Shown here: piece by piece, positions 44,265-53,524 of the stretch
How positions within the stretch are numbered: position 1 is the first letter of the stretch
How the letters are laid out: every line of letters starts with the position of its first letter
Program-made: the position numbers and the translations under genes
Notes under the pieces: generated by a model
Seen by the model: the letters and a program-made list of their open reading frames with translations, nothing else
Told to the model about the DNA's origin: nothing
Databases searched by the model: none
Assembly (NCBI GenBank): GCA_964451785.1
Contig: CAYVJG010000014.1
Location: 3,112 to 67,111, forward strand
Reading direction: 5' to 3'
Length of the DNA stretch: 64,000 bases
Source of the DNA: JAJYSO01 sp964451785
GTDB taxonomy: Bacteria > Bacteroidota > Bacteroidia > Flavobacteriales > Flavobacteriaceae

Positions 44265-44269
44265 CGGTA

Positions 44270-46096
44270 ATGAGCATCCCTTCTATTGACATACAACTTA
44301 AAACGCTGCCTACAGGTCCCGGAGTTTATCAGTATTTTGATAAAAACGGAAAAATTCTTTACGTAGGTAAGGCTAAGAATCTCAAACGCCGTGTGTCTTC
44401 CTATTTTCATAAAACACACGATAGCCATCGCATTGCTTTATTGGTCAAAAAAATTGTAGAAATCCAGCACATTGTCGTCAATACCGAAACTGACGCCTTG
44501 TTGTTGGAGAACAATCTGATTAAAAAATATAAACCGCGGTTTAATGTGATGCTTAAGGACGATAAAACTTATCCTTGGTTGTGCATTAAAAATGAAAAAT
44601 TTCCACGTGTATTTTTGACCCGTCAGGTCATTAAAGACGGCAGTGAATATTACGGTCCTTATCCTAGTGTGCGTACGGTGCGCGTTATTCTCGATTTGAT
44701 TCACGAGCTGTTTCCTTTGCGTCAAGGCAATCTCAAAACCTGGGAAGAGGATATTGAAGATGGGACCTATAAAAATCGTGTAGGCTATCAAATTAGACCT
44801 GCTTTTCAGCATTCTGACCAATGGAAAACCGAAGCGGGTTATATGGCAAATATTGAAAAGATTCGACAGATTATTAAAGGTGATTTTAAAATCTCTCTGG
44901 CTCATTTTAAAGAAAAAATGCTCGCTTATGCGGCAGATTTAGAGTTTGAAAAAGCTCAAGAAATCAAAGATAAAATCGAACTTCTCGAAAAATATCAAGC
45001 TCGGTCAACAGTGGTCAATCCCAAGATTAACAATGTTGATGTTTATGCCATTGTCAGTGATGAGTCTTATGCGTATGTCAACTTTTTGCAAATTTCACAT
45101 GGCGCTATCATTCGGTCGCACACCATTGAAATGAAGAAAAAACTAGACGAAACGGATCGCGAGTTGCTCGAATTGGGAATTACCGAAATCAGACAGCGCT
45201 TTGAACAGAATTCCCCCGAAATCTATGTGCCTTTTGCAGTAAATGTAGGCGAAGAAGTTAAAGTTACTGTACCTAAAATTGGCGATAAAAAAGCTATTGT
45301 AGACTTGAGTGAGCGCAACGCAAAATACTTTAGGCAAGATCGCTTTAAGCAAATGAAATTTGTCGACCCAGATCGGCATACAAACCGCTTGATGGCGCAG
45401 ATGAAAGTAGATTTGCGCTTGCCCGAAGAACCACGGCATATTGAGTGTTTTGACAACTCCAATATTCAAGGTACAAATCCGGTGGCGGCGTGTGTGGTGT
45501 TTAAAAATGGAAAACCTAGCAAAAAAGATTACCGCCGATTTAATATTAAAACTGTCGAAGGACCAAATGATTTTGCGTCAATGGAAGAAGTGGTATATAG
45601 ACGTTATAGCCGTTTGCTAAACGAAGGTCAGCCCTTGCCAAATTTGATTGTGATTGACGGCGGCAAAGGTCAATTAGGTTCGGCTTTGATGGCTTTAGAG
45701 CGCCTTGATTTACGCGGGAAGGTGCCAATACTAGGCATCGCAAAACGCTTAGAAGAATTGTTTTATCCGGGTGATGAGTTTCCACTTTATCTCGACAAAA
45801 AATCAGAAACTTTAAAAGTTATTCAGCGCGCACGTGATGAAGCACACCGCTTTGGGATTACCTTTCACCGTAACAAACGCAGTAAAAGCGCCATCGATAC
45901 CGAATTGCAGTCCATCAAAGGTATAGGTGAAAAAACAGCCGTTGAATTACTCAAACGGTTTCGCTCAATTTCTAAAATTGCTCAACTTTCAGAAAGCGAA
46001 CTCGCTGAGGTGATAGGGCACGCTAAGGCAAAATTGGTATTTGCATATTTTCAAAGTCAAAACAACTCCTCATCGTGTGAAAATGATGAGGTGTAA
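44270..46096 (+). CDS. uvrC: excinuclease ABC subunit C
   Basis: Makes the two incisions on either side of a DNA lesion after UvrAB recruitment. 608 residues. GIY-YIG nuclease at the N-terminus (GPGVYQYFDKNGKILYVGKAKNLKRR, 15-40); UVR/UvrB-binding helix near residue 210-228 (AADLEFEKAQEIKDKIELLEK); RNase H-like 5' nuclease with ECFDNSNIQGTNPVAACVVF near 390 and DGGKGQLG near 462; helix-hairpin-helix pair near 545-590 (SIKGIGEKTAVELLKRF). Stands alone, 60 bases after the response regulator gene. Confidence 0.97.
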   Translation: MSIPSIDIQLKTLPTGPGVYQYFDKNGKILYVGKAKNLKRRVSSYFHKTHDSHRIALLVKKIVEIQHIVVNTETDALLLENNLIKKYKPRFNVMLKDDKTYPWLCIKNEKFPRVFLTRQVIKDGSEYYGPYPSVRTVRVILDLIHELFPLRQGNLKTWEEDIEDGTYKNRVGYQIRPAFQHSDQWKTEAGYMANIEKIRQIIKGDFKISLAHFKEKMLAYAADLEFEKAQEIKDKIELLEKYQARSTVVNPKINNVDVYAIVSDESYAYVNFLQISHGAIIRSHTIEMKKKLDETDRELLELGITEIRQRFEQNSPEIYVPFAVNVGEEVKVTVPKIGDKKAIVDLSERNAKYFRQDRFKQMKFVDPDRHTNRLMAQMKVDLRLPEEPRHIECFDNSNIQGTNPVAACVVFKNGKPSKKDYRRFNIKTVEGPNDFASMEEVVYRRYSRLLNEGQPLPNLIVIDGGKGQLGSALMALERLDLRGKVPILGIAKRLEELFYPGDEFPLYLDKKSETLKVIQRARDEAHRFGITFHRNKRSKSAIDTELQSIKGIGEKTAVELLKRFRSISKIAQLSESELAEVIGHAKAKLVFAYFQSQNNSSSCENDEV

Positions 46097-46098
46097 AT

Positions 46099-46115
46099 AT
46101 GCAATTAGATTGCAT
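46099..46115 (+). terminator. weak hairpin after uvrC
   Basis: ATGCAAT-TAG-ATTGCAT, perfect 7-bp arms, 3 bases past the uvrC stop, but no T tract follows. Could be a processing or termination signal. Confidence 0.3.
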
Positions 46116-46277
46116 GTAATGAGTGGTTTATGAGATGTGGAATTTCTTTTTAAAACGGCACGGTCTATCACAAGATTTCCCCATTTCGTATAAAAACAGT
46201 TTATCCTCGGTTCTATCTTTTTAAAAAGCTTTAAATTAGCTGTTTATTAGGGCAACCAGGCTTTTAAAACCAGGGTT

Positions 46278-48521
46278 ATGAGGTATATTTTTTCTTTTTT
46301 AGCAGCATTTTGCAGTTTAACGCTCTTTGCACAGCAGACTTCAGATGATGATTTTAAAGTTGGGTTGGTGCTCAGCGGAGGTGGCGCTAAAGGCTTAGCA
46401 CACATAGGCGTACTCAAAGAAATTGAAAAGGCAGGCGTGCAGATTGATTATATTGGTGGTACCAGCATGGGCTCTATTGTCGGCTCATTATACGCGGCGG
46501 GTTATACTGCTGATCAATTGGATTCTATTTTTAGAACAGCCGATTTTATACAGTTAATTCAAGATCAATTGCCGCGCAATGTCAAATCCTTTTATCAAAA
46601 GGAAGGCGCTAATCGCTATGTGTTGAGCTTGCCATTTGATCACTTTAAAGTTTCTTTTCCATCAGGACTTTCTAAAGGACAGAATATTTATAACCTGTTG
46701 TCGCAGTTGTTTTATCCGGTGCGTCATGTACATGATTTTTCTAAACTACCCATTCCATTTTTTTGTGTAGGAACCAATATTGAAACCGGCGAAGCTGTGG
46801 TATTAAATAAAGGCTCTCTAGCAAAATCTGTGCTAGCTAGTAGTGCAATTCCATCGCTATTTACCCCAGTTGAAATTGACGGGCAACTGCTCAGTGATGG
46901 CGGGATTGTCAATAATTACCCTGTAGAAGAAATGCGCAAACGCGGAGTTGATTATATCATTGGGGTAGATGTTCAAGATAGCTTGATGACGCGCGAGCAG
47001 TTAAAATCGGCGCTGGACATTTTAAATCAAATGAGCAATTTTGAGCGGATTAAGGCGGTGAAGTACAAAAAAACCTTGACAGATTTGTACATTAAGCCTG
47101 ATATTACAAGCTTTACAATTTTGTCTTTTGATAAAGGAGAAGCTATTATAGAATCAGGAGTAACTGCTGCAAAACAATATGAATCGACATTTGATTCAAT
47201 TGCAGAATTACAAGATAAAACTCAAATTAGACCACATTTGCAAGTTCAAGATTCTATTACAATTGCTCAAATCCAGCTGAGGGGCAATTACAATTATCCG
47301 CGTAGTTTTATTCGTGGAAGACTGCACATTCCTATAGATGAAGAAATTAGTTATAAGCAATTTAATCAAGGTTTAGACAATCTAGTAGCTACAGAAAATT
47401 TTGAACGCATTGACTACAGTCTATTTCCACAAGACGATGGGAGTAATAAGTTGCTGTTGCAGTTAAAGGAAAACAATCGCAAAACCAGTTTGCGACTCAG
47501 TTTGCACTACGATGAGTTGTATAAGAGTGCAGCTTTGGTTAATGTGACACGTAAGCAATTGCTGTTCGATAATGATATTATTTCGTTAGATTTTATTGTA
47601 GGTGATAATTTCAGGTATAAATTTAACTATTTTATTGACAAAGGGAATTACTGGAGTGTTGGCTTAAAAAGTAGTTTAAACCAATTTGAAAAAGATGTGT
47701 CTTTTGATTTTATAGCCGATCAAATACCAGGCGAAAATTTTAATGTCAATAAGATACAATTGCATTATATGGATTTGACAAATCAGTTTTATGTCGAAAC
47801 CTTTTTTGCTAATGCTGTGCGCTTTGGGGCAGGTTTTGAGCACAAGTATACTAAATTAGAAACGGAAACTATTTTGGTGCCCTCTATGTCTGGTGATCAA
47901 CAAAATGTACCATTTACAATTTTAGAAGAAGGAAGCCGATTTGGTCCTTATGGATATTTAGAATACGATAGCTATGATAATCATCACTTCCCCAATCACG
48001 GATTTTATTTTAGAGGCGATTTACATTTTTATTTATTTGGGATAGGCCCGGCCTTAGATTTTGAGCGGTTTTCTGTCATAAAGGGAAAAATTGGCTATGC
48101 CTTTACGCCATTTAAAAATTTTGCTGTGCGCTTGCAGTCTGAAACAGGCACGCATATAGGCCATCCACCAACAAAGAGTCTAAATTTTTATTTAGGAGGT
48201 TACGGCAATGATTTTGTGAATAATATTCAGTCTTTTTTGGGTTATGATTTTTTAGCTGAATCAGGAAATAGCTATATAAAAGGATTGATTCAACTGGATT
48301 ATCAGCCTATTCCGCGGCATCACATATTAGCAACTTATAACATAGCCAATATAGGTGATGATTTATATGAAGGGGGAGAGGTGTTTAGTCTGCCAGATTA
48401 TACAGGAATGGCAATTGGTTATGGTATTGAGTCGCTGGTAGGCCCTTTAGAGATTCATTATTCTTACTCGCCTGAACGCGGATCAGGGTTGTTTTTTGTC
48501 AGTCTGGGTTTTTGGTTTTAA
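46278..48521 (+). CDS. patatin-like phospholipase with C-terminal outer-membrane barrel
   Basis: 747 residues. Signal peptide (MRYIFSFLAAFCSLTLFAQ). Patatin domain about 28-235: oxyanion hole SGGGAKGLAH, nucleophile serine in GGTSMGSIVG, catalytic aspartate in LSDGGIVNNYP. A POTRA-like unit near 315-390 (IAQIQLRGNYNYPRSFIRGRL) is followed by a BamA/TamA-type 16-strand barrel to the end, with a final strand LFFVSLGFWF. This is the architecture of type Vd autotransporters (PlpD-like): the lipase would be exposed or released at the cell surface, or kept periplasmic. Substrate lipids unknown. Confidence 0.9.
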   Translation: MRYIFSFLAAFCSLTLFAQQTSDDDFKVGLVLSGGGAKGLAHIGVLKEIEKAGVQIDYIGGTSMGSIVGSLYAAGYTADQLDSIFRTADFIQLIQDQLPRNVKSFYQKEGANRYVLSLPFDHFKVSFPSGLSKGQNIYNLLSQLFYPVRHVHDFSKLPIPFFCVGTNIETGEAVVLNKGSLAKSVLASSAIPSLFTPVEIDGQLLSDGGIVNNYPVEEMRKRGVDYIIGVDVQDSLMTREQLKSALDILNQMSNFERIKAVKYKKTLTDLYIKPDITSFTILSFDKGEAIIESGVTAAKQYESTFDSIAELQDKTQIRPHLQVQDSITIAQIQLRGNYNYPRSFIRGRLHIPIDEEISYKQFNQGLDNLVATENFERIDYSLFPQDDGSNKLLLQLKENNRKTSLRLSLHYDELYKSAALVNVTRKQLLFDNDIISLDFIVGDNFRYKFNYFIDKGNYWSVGLKSSLNQFEKDVSFDFIADQIPGENFNVNKIQLHYMDLTNQFYVETFFANAVRFGAGFEHKYTKLETETILVPSMSGDQQNVPFTILEEGSRFGPYGYLEYDSYDNHHFPNHGFYFRGDLHFYLFGIGPALDFERFSVIKGKIGYAFTPFKNFAVRLQSETGTHIGHPPTKSLNFYLGGYGNDFVNNIQSFLGYDFLAESGNSYIKGLIQLDYQPIPRHHILATYNIANIGDDLYEGGEVFSLPDYTGMAIGYGIESLVGPLEIHYSYSPERGSGLFFVSLGFWF

Positions 48522-48524
48522 ATA

Positions 48525-49148
48525 ACTCAAGTTTCGGAGAAGGTAATAAATGAGAAATTAGGGAAATATGTATTTGTGATACTATACGTTTTTATTTGTT
48601 TGATAATTAGATGTATACTGCTAGTTATAATTAATAATAACTTGTATGTATACTCCCTTTGATGTTGAACCCTCTTCGGGTTCAGCAGAGGTAGGCGTTA
48701 CCTTGCCCCGTACTGCACTTCGTTTGTACAGGGTTAATCATATTAAAGGCCTTCGCCTTTTTATACGAAAATGAAAATTTTTATAGACTAAAGACTTGAT
48801 TCCTTTAATTGGTCATGCCATATGTTTACAATCAGCAAAGCCAAAAGCTGAAGCTGGTCTATATTATACCAATTAGAATTATTTTTTAGTCCGATTTATA
48901 ATATTTTTTGTAGGTATAATGCCGTGGGTAACAAATTAATAGTACAATGAGACTGCTGTCGAATTTGGACTATATAATTTGTCCATACGATAAAAGCATA
49001 CTTCTGTTTATAGTTATAACCAACCCTGTAATGGTTGAAATATGATTAACCCCGAGTGTAACTCAGGGCACTGAGATTACCGTGCTTTACAGAACTACGA
49101 AGTAGTTCAACAATAAAGATTGAGGTAGAATAACTCTGAAACTTGAGT
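48525..49148. repeat. hairpin-rich element, copy B, with a nested element
   Basis: Inverted ends ACTCAAGTTTCGGA (48525-48538) and TCTGAAACTTGAGT (49135-49148), 13 of 14 matching. Left module: GAACCC/GGGTTC (48667-48683), CCCCGTAC/GTACAGGG with a 12-base loop (48706-48733), TTAATCATATTAAAGGC and AAAGGC/GCCTTT (48745-48760). Inverted right module: CCCCGAGT/ACTCAGGG (49050-49068) and GAACTAC/GTAGTTC (49092-49108). The centre carries a full copy of the small nested element (48865-48989). It fills the gap between the patatin gene and scoB; nothing in it looks coding. Confidence 0.82.
48865..48989 (+). repeat. small nested element, full copy inside element B
   Basis: Begins TATACCAATTAGAATTATTT and ends TTTGTCCATACG; about 90% identical by eye to the copy at 58771-58898 and to the shortened copy at 22681-22760. 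Its position within copy B, absent at the same point of copy A, shows it moved independently. Confidence 0.8.
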
Positions 49149-49167
49149 GAATAAGAGTAAACTAAGT

Positions 49168-49196
49168 AATCGCGAGAAGGTGAATTTCTCGCGATT
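49168..49196 (-). terminator. terminator of the CoA-transferase operon
   Basis: AATCGCGAGAA and TTCTCGCGATT form an 11-bp perfect stem just past the scoB stop, in AT-rich flanks. Confidence 0.75.
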
Positions 49197-49205
49197 GTTA
49201 ACTAG

Positions 49206-49859
49206 TTAGAGTTTCATTTCGGGGATATCACCTTCAATGATAAGTGTACCTTCGGTAGCAGCTTTAATATCTTCAACGCTAACTCCCGGAGCACGCTCAA
49301 GGAGCTTGAAGCCTTTATCGGTGACTTGCAGTACAGCCATGTCAGTCACTATGGTGCGCACACATTGTACGCCTGTAAGTGGTAAAGAGCAGGCTTTGAG
49401 TAATTTTGAACTGCCGTGTTTACTTTTGTGGCGCATGGCGACGATAATATTTTTGGCTGAGCCTACTAAATCCATGGCGCCTCCCATGCCTTTAACCATT
49501 TTGCCGGGGATTTTCCAGCTGGCAATGTCTCCATTTTCAGCTACTTCCATGGCGCCCAGTATGGTTAAGTCAACATGTTGCCCTCTAATCATCCCAAAGC
49601 TGGTTGCCGAATCAAAGAAGCTAGCTCCTGGTAGGGCCGTGATGGTTTGTTTTCCGGCGTTGATGAGGTCGGGGTTTTCTTGCCCTTTAATGGGGAAAGG
49701 CCCCATCCCTAAAATTCCATTTTCACTTTGAAATTCAACTTCTATGTCATCACGAACATAATTAGCTACAAGGGTAGGTATTCCGATTCCTAAATTAACG
49801 TAATAGCCATCTTTAACTTCTTGGGCTATACGTTGTGCAATTCCATTTTTATCTAGCAT
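49206..49859 (-). CDS. scoB: 3-oxoacid CoA-transferase subunit B
   Basis: Beta subunit of a class I CoA transferase (succinyl-CoA:3-oxoacid or butyrate-acetoacetate type). 217 residues. YYVNLGIGIPTLVANYV near residue 20 is the usual opening; the catalytic glutamate is in EFQSENGILGMGPFP near 43-57; the MRGQHVDLTILGAMEVAENGDIASWKIPGK block near 108-137 and MGGAMDLVGSAKNIIVAM near 145 are typical. It follows the A-subunit gene by 36 bases. Physiologically used in ketone-body or branched-chain catabolism; the exact substrate is not fixed by sequence. Confidence 0.94.
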   Translation of the reverse strand: MLDKNGIAQRIAQEVKDGYYVNLGIGIPTLVANYVRDDIEVEFQSENGILGMGPFPIKGQENPDLINAGKQTITALPGASFFDSATSFGMIRGQHVDLTILGAMEVAENGDIASWKIPGKMVKGMGGAMDLVGSAKNIIVAMRHKSKHGSSKLLKACSLPLTGVQCVRTIVTDMAVLQVTDKGFKLLERAPGVSVEDIKAATEGTLIIEGDIPEMKL

Positions 49860-49895
49860 GTTTTTGTGTTTGTTGGTTGTGAATAAGCCTGTAGT

Positions 49896-50594
49896 TTAGG
49901 CCTCTCTTACAGTGAGCTGTTCAATGCGTTTTTCAAAGGATTTGCCTTGAAAAATACGTTGCACAAAAATTCCGGGAATGTGGATATGGTTAGGATCCAA
50001 TTCACCTGGCTTAACGAGTTCTTCAACTTCAACTACGGTAATTTTTGCTGATCCGCACATACAAGGGTTAAAATTGCGAGCAGTGCCGTTAAAGACTAGG
50101 TTTCCGGCGGTGTCGCCTTTCCAAGCTTTAACAAAGGCAAAATCGGCTTTAAAGGCGCGCTCCATGACATACATTTTTCCGTCAAACTCACGCGTTTCTT
50201 TATTGAGTGCAGCTTCAGTGCCATAGCCCGCAGGCGTGAAGATGGCAGGGAAGCCTTGTTGAGCGGCTTGACATTTGGCGGCTAAAGTACCTTGAGGAGT
50301 GAGTTCAACTTCCATTTCTCCGCTGAGCATTTGTCGTTCAAATTCTGCATTTTCACCTACATAAGAGGCGATCATTTTTTTAATTTGTCTTTTTTTAAGG
50401 AGTAAGCCAAGGCCAAAATCATCAACACCTGCATTGTTAGAAATGCAGGTGAGATTAGTGACATTGCGTCGCACGAGCTCAGCAATACTATTTTCAGGAA
50501 TTCCGCAAAGTCCAAACCCGCCGAGCATGAGGGTCATCCCATCTTGCACGTCTTTGAGGGCTTCCTGGACATTGGCAACCGTTTTGTTGATCAT
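49896..50594 (-). CDS. scoA: 3-oxoacid CoA-transferase subunit A
   Basis: Alpha subunit partner of the gene that follows. 232 residues. GMTLMLGGFGLCGIPENSI near 19-37, the CoA-binding glycine segment; ISNNAGVDDFGLGLLLKKRQIKKMIASYVGEN near 51-82; VELTPQGTLAAKCQAAQQGFPAIFTPAGYGT near 96-126; then KAWKGDTAGNLVFNGTARNFNPCM near 165. It lies 58 bases after the pbp1A gene in the same direction; whether it shares that transcript is unclear. Confidence 0.94.
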   Translation of the reverse strand: MINKTVANVQEALKDVQDGMTLMLGGFGLCGIPENSIAELVRRNVTNLTCISNNAGVDDFGLGLLLKKRQIKKMIASYVGENAEFERQMLSGEMEVELTPQGTLAAKCQAAQQGFPAIFTPAGYGTEAALNKETREFDGKMYVMERAFKADFAFVKAWKGDTAGNLVFNGTARNFNPCMCGSAKITVVEVEELVKPGELDPNHIHIPGIFVQRIFQGKSFEKRIEQLTVREA

Positions 50595-50652
50595 AATTTT
50601 ATATTTTCTTTAAAAATATAAAATTATTCCCAAATTACAGAGGCTAAAATTC

Positions 50653-53022
50653 TTAATTTAAGCGTATGTGTTCCAAAAGATTGTCTTCTTCTGTATCTTT
50701 AGGGGTTTCTGTTGAGTCTTCTGAAGCATTGGCGTCATCACAGTCCACCTGGATGCTTAAATTTTCAGGAACCTCAAAATCTTCTTTCGAAATGTTAAGC
50801 TCTTTATCTGCATAGAGTTTTTTCATGTAAAGTCCCCAAATAGGTAAAGCCATTGTAGCACCTTGACCGTAACGAATGCCTCTAAAGTGTACTGAACGAT
50901 TAGTACCACCTACCCATACGCCTGTACATAGGTTAGGGACAACCCCCATAAACCAACCATCACTTTGGTTTTGAGTGGTTCCTGTTTTACCGGCAATTGG
51001 ATTGGTAAAGGCATAAGGGTAACCTGTTACTACATCTTTGTAATACGTATTGTTTTTAAGCCATTTACTGTTAGTGCGTAGGCGGACACCAGTACCGTGT
51101 TGGGTAACGCCCTCCATAAGTTTAATAGTGACATAAGCACTTTGAGCATTCATGACGTCACGAGTTTGTGCGTGATTTTGAAAGAGAACGGTTCCGTTTT
51201 TATCGGTGATGCGTTTTACCATGATGGGCTTGATATAAACCCCTTTATTGGCAAAGGTGCTGTAGGCAGAAACCATTTCATAAACACTCATGTCAACCGT
51301 ACCCAAGGCTATGGCCGGAGCTGCGGGGATATTGGTGGTATCAACACCTAGATCACCTAACAAATCAATGACGGGTTGAGGGCCTGTTTTGTCAATAAGG
51401 CGAGCGGTAATAGTGTTTAAAGAGCGAGCTAAGGCTTCTTTGATAGTCACCATGCCGCCGTATTCGCCACCTGCATTGCTTGGCGACCAATCTTCAAGCA
51501 AGCCGTAGCGTCCTTTAGGAATGGTAAATGGACTGTTTGGGAATTTTTTACAAGGTGAATAGTGTAACTGATCAATGGCAGTGGCATATACATAAGGTTT
51601 AAATGTAGAGCCCACTTGACGTCTTCCTTGTTTGACGTGATCGTATTTAAAATATTTGTAATCGATTCCGCCAACCCAAGCTTTTACGGCGCCGGTTTGG
51701 GGGTTCATAGACATCATGCCTACGTTTAAGAAAGATTTGTAATAACGAATAGAATCCATTGGCGTCATGACAGTGTCTATATGGCGATCTTTATTCCAAG
51801 CAAAAACACGCATTTTACGTTTCTTATCAAAAGAAGCCATAATAGAATCTTCAGCAATACCTAGATATTTCATGCGTTTATAACGGTGACTATTGTGTAC
51901 AGCACGCGTCATAATACCGTCAATTTGCGCTTGTGTTATGCCGCGAAAAGGACTGGTGCTGTTGTTTTTGTTTTGTTTGTTAAAGGCGCGTTGTAAGTTA
52001 GCCATATGGGCAGAAACCGCTTCTTCAGCATGCTTTTGCATGCGTGAATCAATGGTGGTGTAAACTTGCAATCCGTCGCGATAAATGTTGTACGATGAGC
52101 CGTCAGGTTTAGGGTTTTCTTTAGCCCACTGTTTTAAGAAACCACGTAAGTAGCTTCTAAAATAAGTCGCAATGCCTGATTGATGGCTTTGTGGGTGATA
52201 GTCTATTTCAAGTGGAGATTGTTGAATAGAATCTTTTTGTTCTTGCGAAATATAACCTGCTTTAGCCATGAGATGTAAGACAACATTACGGCGATTCGTG
52301 ACGCCTACAGGATTGCGCAAAGGGTTGTATAGGGCTGAGTTTTTAAACATACCGGCCAGTATAGCCGATTCATTGATGTCTAATTTATCAGGAGATTTTC
52401 CAAAATAAATGTGGGCTGCAGAGCGAATACCATCAGCATTATTGGTAAAATCATAGATGTTGTAATACATGGCTATGATTTCTTGTTTAGTATAATTGCG
52501 TTCTAGACGAACTGCGATCACCCACTCTTTAATTTTTTGAATGATGCGTTTAAAGGTATTTGTAGAACCTTCACCGTGAAAAAGCTGTTTGGCTAATTGT
52601 TGAGTGATAGTACTGGCTCCACCTTCGGTTCCGAGGTAAACAACAGCTCTGAGGGTCCCCCAAGGGTCGATTCCAGAGTGGTCAAAATAACGGACGTCTT
52701 CAGTGGCTACTAAAGCGTTGACAAGGTTTTCAGAAAGCTGCTCATAGCGTACGGGAGAACGGTTCTCTATATAGTATTTACCAATAACTTCTCCATCTAA
52801 TGAATAGACTTCAGTAGCTAGATCTGTTTCTGGATTTTCGAGTTGTTCAAAGGAAGGCATAGCGCCAAAAACACCCCAGCTAGCACAGCAAAAAATGAGT
52901 ACAGCAAAGAGTAAACCAAGTGCATATACCGCCCAAAAGAGCAGTACCCATTTGCGTTTAGAAATGCCCTTTTTAATTTGTTTTTTGTCTTTCCCTTTGG
53001 TATCTTGTTTTGCTTTACTCAC
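50653..53022 (-). CDS. bifunctional penicillin-binding protein 1A
   Basis: Polymerises and crosslinks peptidoglycan at the outer face of the inner membrane. 789 residues: cytoplasmic Lys-rich start, TM helix about 28-50, GT51 glycosyltransferase (EDVRYFDHSGIDPWGTLRAV near 107, with the catalytic glutamate; GGASTITQQLAKQLF near 133), then a transpeptidase with SxxK serine in VGSTFKPYVYATAID near 466, SLN-type motif in ALARSLNTITARL near 525 and KTG in IAGKTGTTQNQSDGWF near 674. The C-terminus is an acidic tail. Its start overlaps gldH by 8 bases. Confidence 0.96.
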   Translation of the reverse strand: MSKAKQDTKGKDKKQIKKGISKRKWVLLFWAVYALGLLFAVLIFCCASWGVFGAMPSFEQLENPETDLATEVYSLDGEVIGKYYIENRSPVRYEQLSENLVNALVATEDVRYFDHSGIDPWGTLRAVVYLGTEGGASTITQQLAKQLFHGEGSTNTFKRIIQKIKEWVIAVRLERNYTKQEIIAMYYNIYDFTNNADGIRSAAHIYFGKSPDKLDINESAILAGMFKNSALYNPLRNPVGVTNRRNVVLHLMAKAGYISQEQKDSIQQSPLEIDYHPQSHQSGIATYFRSYLRGFLKQWAKENPKPDGSSYNIYRDGLQVYTTIDSRMQKHAEEAVSAHMANLQRAFNKQNKNNSTSPFRGITQAQIDGIMTRAVHNSHRYKRMKYLGIAEDSIMASFDKKRKMRVFAWNKDRHIDTVMTPMDSIRYYKSFLNVGMMSMNPQTGAVKAWVGGIDYKYFKYDHVKQGRRQVGSTFKPYVYATAIDQLHYSPCKKFPNSPFTIPKGRYGLLEDWSPSNAGGEYGGMVTIKEALARSLNTITARLIDKTGPQPVIDLLGDLGVDTTNIPAAPAIALGTVDMSVYEMVSAYSTFANKGVYIKPIMVKRITDKNGTVLFQNHAQTRDVMNAQSAYVTIKLMEGVTQHGTGVRLRTNSKWLKNNTYYKDVVTGYPYAFTNPIAGKTGTTQNQSDGWFMGVVPNLCTGVWVGGTNRSVHFRGIRYGQGATMALPIWGLYMKKLYADKELNISKEDFEVPENLSIQVDCDDANASEDSTETPKDTEEDNLLEHIRLN

Positions 53023-53524
53023 GACCTGTTGAATTGGTTAGATTAGTTTTTTCAATGCGAAGACCAACTTCTGTAATGCCTTTTAGCTGTTTAATGCCTT
53101 CGGTTTTGCCATTTTGTCTCATGGCTTGGCGTATTTTAAAGGTGTAGGAGCCTTGTTCTTTAAATTGAACCTGTTCTTTATACCACAGTTTGGAGAGTTT
53201 AACTTCGCCTGTGCCTTCGCCTAGCCATTGTCCTGTTGGAGCCGCCATGGTGTATTCTAAAGTATCTTGGATGACTTTTCCTTGTGGAAAAATCATGTCA
53301 GTAATCAAAAAAATATTACTGAATTGATAATCATCTGTATTCCTAATATTGATAAACAAGTTATAGGTTTGTGTACTGTCAAGCTCATTGACTTTAAAGA
53401 CTAAAGTCGAGTCGCGATTCCACTGGTTAGGCAAACTTTTATACTGATCGTAAACCCTGTTTTTGTCACAACTGCTCAGGGATAACAAGGCTATCAATGC
53501 TAAGAAAACGGAAGATTTCATCAT
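53015..53524 (-). CDS. gldH: gliding-motility lipoprotein GldH
   Basis: 169 residues. Lipoprotein leader MMKSSVFLALIALLSLSSCDKN (lipobox LSSC). The mature part is short strands (VYDQYKSLPNQWNRDSTLVFKVNELDS, YNLFINIRNTDDYQFSNIFLITDM) of the GldH family, found in gliding flavobacteria and needed for gliding and T9SS function. The call rests on these segments and on its place between ricT and pbp1A, an arrangement common in flavobacteria. It overlaps ricT by 4 bases (ATGA) and pbp1A by 8, so translation is coupled. Confidence 0.88.
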   Translation of the reverse strand: MMKSSVFLALIALLSLSSCDKNRVYDQYKSLPNQWNRDSTLVFKVNELDSTQTYNLFINIRNTDDYQFSNIFLITDMIFPQGKVIQDTLEYTMAAPTGQWLGEGTGEVKLSKLWYKEQVQFKEQGSYTFKIRQAMRQNGKTEGIKQLKGITEVGLRIEKTNLTNSTGRE

